Origin: Myrica gale
Lineage: Eukaryota; Streptophyta; Magnoliopsida; Fagales; Myricaceae
Assembly (NCBI GenBank): GCA_963930655.1
Contig: OZ005618.1
Coordinates: 24,030,501-24,094,500, forward strand
Length of the DNA stretch: 64,000 nucleotides
Direction: 5' to 3'
Made by a program: the position numbers and the translations under genes. Of the stretch, positions 58,834 through 64,000 are shown piece after piece (the stretch's first letter is position 1; the number at the start of each line of letters is the position of its first letter). The notes under the pieces were generated by a model, which was given only the letters and a program-made list of their open reading frames with translations, was not told where the DNA came from and did not search any database.

Positions 58834-60560
58834 TTATACTACCGGCCAAAACTTGATGAGTTTTAAGATTTTTTTATATGGTCGTCTTCTGAACCTATAC
58901 TTTTTATATTTCCTATATTTATAGGATTTATATTTTTTTTTCTTCTTCTTTCTAGACGTTTTTTGTCTGATACAACCATATGTACCAGGAATCCTAAAGT
59001 TTTTAGGATCGCAACATATAGTGCCTTTACTATCATATGCTAATTTTTGCATTCTCCTTTTAACACATTCCTTAGAGATCCAATCCCTACGAAAATTTAT
59101 TCTTCCTCCTATGCTATCTGCTATAGCATCAGGTTTCTTTTACGTAAACTCTTTTTCTTGGTTTATTTCTATTCCTCCAGGGAGTTTAGAATAGAGCATC
59201 CTTGTATAATAGCTTAATACGTTAGCGGGGTAATTTATAATAATATGTTTCAAATTCACAAATGTATTCATCTATAAAACACATATTACAAATGAGCATA
59301 TTATCTAAATGCCACATGGCTTCCTTTTCTTCATATTCAAGAGTTGCATTTTCATGCGATAATTTATCTTCTCCTACGAAGTTCTGATACAGTAACTTGA
59401 TTACTGCATTTAATAATTCCTTAGCATTTTTGGCAATTCCTTTGAGTTGTTCGGGATCATTCAATCTCCTAAGATATATACCAGAAGTTTTATGGATTAA
59501 ATAACTCCATGTTGAATCTACATCTTCAAAAAGATTTGAGTTTTGTACGTACAATGACATTTCATTTCCCCAATCGTTTATACGATTTACTCTTTCACTT
59601 AGACAGTCTAAGTTTAATATATCTCTACCTTGAGGTGTAGGTGGTACCTTAGGTGTATACCCAGGTGGAGTAGCATAAGAACGATTCTTCCAAGGATTCT
59701 TCCTCTTCTTCTATGGCGTAAATCCTGATTTATCTTCATGGTCAGCTACAGGATGTGATGATTCTCCTTTTACAAAGTTGTGACCAAATTCTGGTCTAAA
59801 ATTTCTTTCTGGTTCACTATCAGAAGATGAAATCTGAAATTCAGCTTCACTGTCTGATATTTTTGTCTCTCGGTTTTCACCTTTTGCCATAAATAATGTT
59901 TCTATGAGATCTGTCGTTTTTTCAAGGGGTCCATAAAGACTTGGTATAATAGTTAATGGCCTTATTTTATGTTTATGAGGAGTACTTTCCTCTTGTTTTT
60001 CTGTGTTTAACTTCCTAAGCAATTTTTCCGTGCAATCACATTTCCTTATTTCTTTTATAATATTTTCTTCAAAATCTTTTATCTCTGTTATGAGATCTTG
60101 TTTAATGTTTCCAAAGTCTTGGATTTTCGGATGTATAGGATCTAAGGAATCTCGTAGAATATCTACCAATTTCTCAATTCTTTTAATTGATCAAAATATA
60201 GGGACCTGAGTATTAGAAGTCATGCTATGATTCTTCTAATATTATCACTTATTTGGTTAGATAGATGAACAACATCTTGTTTACTAGGTAATTCATTGTT
60301 AGAACTACTTTGTCTTTCTCCTACTATCCTAGGTAAGGATTTGTAACCTAACAAAGGTTTTTCTCTAATATCCATTCCCCAACTTTCAGGGAGATCTTCT
60401 ATTTCATTCCTGGAAGGATTGTGTATGACACTAATATCCTGGAAGATATCAGGTAATTCAAGATGTTCACTTTTCTTGAATAATACACTATGGTGTGAAT
60501 TGGTTAATGCATAACTGACACAATAACTTACTGTGAATGGTTTTCCACCTTCTTTCATTA
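58834..60560 (-). mobile_element. Endogenous pararetrovirus fragment (Caulimoviridae-like)
   Basis: Minus-strand frames in the order expected for part of a caulimovirid polyprotein. 60558-60220 resembles the end of a movement protein (ALTNSHHS motif, then an acidic ELPDIFQDI stretch). 60169-59711 is an acidic, Ser/Glu-rich linker with a likely coiled coil. 59560-59222 resembles coat-protein core. 59052-58834 ends in a Lys/Arg/Tyr-rich basic block typical of the coat-protein RNA-binding tail. Frames are broken by stops and shifts between these blocks (near 60200, 59700, 59200 and 59060). No protease, reverse transcriptase or RNase H follows, and the fragment stops near 58840. It is a defective integrated copy. 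A related virus-like retroelement is the main alternative. Confidence 0.62.
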
Positions 60561-61360
60561 AATCTTTTCGTTAAAATTCATGTGCAAACGAAAGTGTTTT
60601 ATTTAATTCTTTGTCTTTAAGACTTACTGCATAATAGGAATAAACAGTCCTTTAAAAATTGCTCTTATGGACAATAGGATAAAGGATAGAAAAGAAGCTA
60701 TTTTAGGCATGTGAAGGTGAAATTTAGCTTATGGCAAAATTCAGTTATAAATACTTATATATAATTTCGAAACATTATTCTTTCACATCTATATAACAAG
60801 AGGAGAGACAACTGAAATTCTTTAAACCCACATTCGAATTTGCAACCCTAACTCACCAATTCTGTAATTCCCTAACTCCGTTACAATCCCAACGAAATTT
60901 GATGAATCAAATGGTAACCAACTTCATCTCACATACCTCTTTGGAATTATTGAAAGTCCAAAAATACCCTTCAGTTCGGCGCACGATTTTGGGTACCGAG
61001 AACCATGGGCCGAACCGACCCATTCAGTTCTCTCATATTTTGGACCGACAGTCGAACCGGGCTGGCCCAAAATCGACCGACCCAATCAGTTTCGGGCCGG
61101 TTTGGGTCGGCCATATCAATTTCGGCCCAAATGTGATCACCTCTGGTCCTCTAGGTAGAAGTAGATCAATGTTTGTGTAGTGAAAGGATAAACCCAATCC
61201 ACTGCGACAGACAGCCCACTGGAGTGAAATCACAATAAATTTTTATGTAAAAATTTATACAAAATTTTAAAGATATTTAATTTTTATTAAAATTTATATA
61301 AAAAATCAATATAATATATATCTTTTAAAAATATATATTAAAATTTGATAAAAAAAAAAA

Positions 61361-61735
61361 ACATGCCCATATATAAAGAGAGTATTTTTTTTTAATTTTT
61401 TTAAAAAAAATTAAAATGTGTGAAAATTATTAAAATATGTATTAAAGATATTTATATTTATATAAGATTGTTTTTTTATATATTTTAGATGTTGCATTTT
61501 AGAGTACTGTTACAAAACCAACATGCCCATACTCTTAGGTCCGAGTTGCTGATTTTTTAAAAAATATAAAGAGAAAGAGTTTTTATTTTTATTTTTTTAA
61601 AATATTAAAATTTGTTTGAAAATTATTAAAGATATTGATATTTATATAAGATTGTTTTATATATATATTTTAGATGTATTTTAGAGTACTGTTACAAAAC
61701 CAACATGCCCATACTCTTAGGTCTGAGTTACTGAC
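61361..61735. repeat. Degenerate tandem repeat anchored by ACATGCCCAT
   Basis: ACATGCCCAT occurs at 61361, 61521 and 61703. The last two copies share TTTTAGAGTACTGTTACAAA before it and ACTCTTAGGTC after it, period about 182 bp. The first copy is partial. Confidence 0.75.
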
Positions 61736-63227
61736 CACCAAAGATACGTGGGGTTTAAGTAAATCAATTTCCTGCCACCCCGTTTTGACTGGGGTTTAAC
61801 AAAAGTAAACCAGGGCTCAAAAGGACGGTAGTTTTGAGCTGTTAATTTAACCTAAAAATTAGGCTGGATCCGGTTCCGTAACAGGATTGGGGACCGGTAC
61901 CGCTACCGTAATGTAGTGGATTCCGGTTTCCGGCAGACGAAATACTTTTGGAAAAATCATTGATCATGATGTTGTCAGAAGTAGCTGGTTATGATATCAT
62001 ATACGAAATATCATTGGGAATCCGTCTGATTTTTCTCATCATACAACATCATATATTCGCTCACGTTGATCTTCCAAATAAAAGAAAAAGAATATTTTGA
62101 TTTCGCTTTAAAAAAAAAGCAGAAAAATAGCAAAATGTACCTACCTTTCAACGAAAAATCCTACTCTTTGAAGAATAGTCGGAGATAAAGGTAGAATTAC
62201 GCATATTAGAACAAATACACGCAATAAGAAAAGAAAAAATCTACTTCGATATAGCCTAATGATAGATCCATGACTCCTATTTCTTTCAATCACAGAATCA
62301 CAGATGCCAATCTTTACCTATAGATCGAGAAAAACGAAAGAAATAAACAGCCAAACAAGAGAATAAGAGCAATAAAAACGACGACCATGGATCCTCAGAA
62401 GGAATACTGGGTGGAGTTTCAAAAGCTACCGAAGCATACCTCAAATGCTGCTCAAGCGCAGGGTAAGAGTCTAAGAGAGTTCTGAGCTCATTTTATAGAA
62501 GAGAGAACAAGGAACCCTAGGGGCGGCTTTTGTGATCATATGTTGGGCTGCTGTTGGCCCAGAGTCGTGGAAGGAAAGCCTTGGACGATCCTTACCAAGT
62601 TTTTGCTCTATTTCCCCAAGCCTAGATAAAGGCCCCCAACGCCCCCGACTTCGTTTATTCTCTCTTTTTCTTTTTTCTTTTTTCAGCGAAGAAAAATAGA
62701 ACACCCAATAACTTATCTTGTCTTTCTTCTTTCCTTTGGCATAAAATGCACACAGTCGCTCTAGTATAACAAAGTTTTAAATTAATCCACGTGCTAAATC
62801 TTCTATTAAAAGTATGTCTTTACATCCATTTTCATCTTCTTTTTTTTCACTAATGACAGATGCTATTTAGAACCAACCATAACACGCCCCATGCCCACTA
62901 ACATTTACCATTTTACCCTTACTAAAAGAACCACTTGCAACTTTCTTATTAAAGATTAATTTATAACTTTCTTCTACGATAAAGACTTTTATCACAGCTT
63001 TAAATTCACCTTCAAAATGGGAAAAATGAATAGATTATCAGTCAAACATTGTGGCTTATAATTTCCATCAAGATTTGTACTTCCTCAAGCTTGTTTGTTT
63101 GGTTTTACTTTCACAAACAGGAAAAAAAAGGTTTTCTTTGTTTTCAAATGTACTTTTAAATCAGTGGAAAAGCTAGTACAGGAATTATGCCAAATTATGA
63201 AAATTATTATAAAGTTATAGAAAAAAT

Positions 63228-63285
63228 TAAGGCCTTGATCATGTCGGCCCACAACACGCCTAAGGCCTTGATCATGTCGGCCCAA
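63228..63285. repeat. 33-bp tandem duplication
   Basis: TAAGGCCTTGATCATGTCGG is present at 63228 and 63261 followed by CCCA in both, an exact two-copy repeat. Confidence 0.9.
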
Positions 63286-64000
63286 TAAACGAAACCACAA
63301 CTTGTTAGGAAAGACGAACTCTGTACGAAAAATCTCTCTTAAACTACGGATCTCGCATCCCCTGCATATCCGAGAAGATCAGGGGTAGCAATAAGCCAAC
63401 TCGTCCACATGATGAGGAAAATCAGCACTCAGATTCTTTATAGGATTGAAAGTCCTATTAGCAAGTTACGCACCCACAAGGATGATATTTTATCTATTAG
63501 TTCTCATATATATACTCCATAATCTTTCTGATTTAGGCATTGGAGACTCCCCTCCGACACCACATCTCTTAGTGACTCTTTGTAAGACTCACAGGATACT
63601 CATATCCGTTGGTCTCCTCATCGCCCAGTAATTTTTGGTATCATCAATTAGAATGACAAACTTTTCACTTAGCTGAAAAAATCATATACAAAAGTAGAAT
63701 ATAAAGTTGAATCATACTTCTACTAATCAAATTCTTGAGTCATTGTGGTATGTGTCGCGTGGTCATTATTTATTTCATAATTAAGGAAAGGTCTCCTTAG
63801 AATCAACCCATCAAGGAGATCTTCTTTGGTGGATTTTTTTTTGCTTGCCTTGCCCAACCATTTCTGGCTTACAGAAGTGAATGGGTTTAACTTATAAAGT
63901 TGTACATATAAAATTTTTCATTCCAATATTAAAAGAATGATTGAATAAAATTAACTTTATAATTATTATTTTAGTCAAAAAATTGTTGGTAGACAGATGT

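Larger units (their letters stand above)
60561..64000. other. AT-rich terminal region without a supported gene
   Basis: 60950-61150 is a GC-richer patch of repeated GGCCGAACC/GGTCGG words, probably a decayed MITE. 61361-61735 and 63228-63285 are tandem repeats. A 32-codon plus frame opens at 62387 (MDPQKEYWVEF) in good ATG context and is followed by a donor-like AGG|GTAAGA at 62462, but no continuation exon was found. Nothing else is recognised up to the window end. Confidence 0.45.

Noticed and set aside
1-64000. tRNA, rRNA, snoRNA or miRNA genes
   Set aside because: I looked for tRNA A/B boxes and conserved rRNA words by eye and found none convincing; a tRNAscan-SE/Infernal run would be decisive.

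Overview
The window is nuclear DNA from a dicot plant, probably a woody species. The evidence is a set of intron-rich genes for plant-specific families (a plastid chaperonin with a transit peptide, a receptor-like cytoplasmic kinase, a WRKY factor, a plant subtilase, an ECT-type m6A reader) separated by AT-rich spacers full of plant transposable elements. I rebuilt splice sites by hand. For six genes the exon lengths add up to an open frame: PUMILIO protein (732 aa, minus), chloroplast chaperonin-60 beta (607 aa, minus), short WRKY protein (112 aa, minus), RLCK-VII kinase (382 aa, minus), YTH/ECT protein (703 aa, plus) and mitochondrial branched-chain ketoacid dehydrogenase E1 beta (357 aa, plus).

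Layout. 1-2.5 kb: 5'-truncated Ty1/copia element, minus strand. 3.4-9.7 kb: PUMILIO gene. 11.4-16.2 kb: CPN60B with a 5'UTR intron, telo-box and TATA box. 18.3-19.9 kb: WRKY gene whose only intron holds a Pack-MULE-like element carrying a broken piece of an OTU5-like deubiquitinase gene. 24.0-27.8 kb: RLCK. 27.8-34 kb: gene-free, with a 1004-bp solo LTR that has a perfect 5-bp target duplication. 34.1-41.9 kb: decayed subtilase gene split by a 3.4-kb CACTA-type transposon. 43.7-44.4 kb: probable non-LTR retroelement remnant. 45.7-50.3 kb: ECT gene. 51.2-51.9 kb: nested MITEs. 52.5-56.9 kb: BCKDH E1 beta. 58.8-60.6 kb: degraded endogenous pararetrovirus fragment (Caulimoviridae-like), minus strand. 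The last 3.4 kb is AT-rich with tandem repeats and no supported gene.

The housekeeping genes do not form one pathway; they act in cytoplasmic RNA control (PUM, ECT), plastid protein folding (CPN60B), plasma-membrane signalling (RLCK) and mitochondrial Leu/Ile/Val catabolism (BCKDH E1 beta). Their grouping resembles, from memory, three duplicated Arabidopsis segments: CPN60B-ECT-BCKDH on chromosomes 1 and 3, and kinase-CPN60B-PUM on chromosome 5. The window therefore looks like an undivided ancestral block. No new biochemical system is evident. The most notable items are the WRKY intron with its gene-capturing transposon, the subtilase/CACTA disruption, the palindrome-rich transposon ends, and several non-canonical splice sites.
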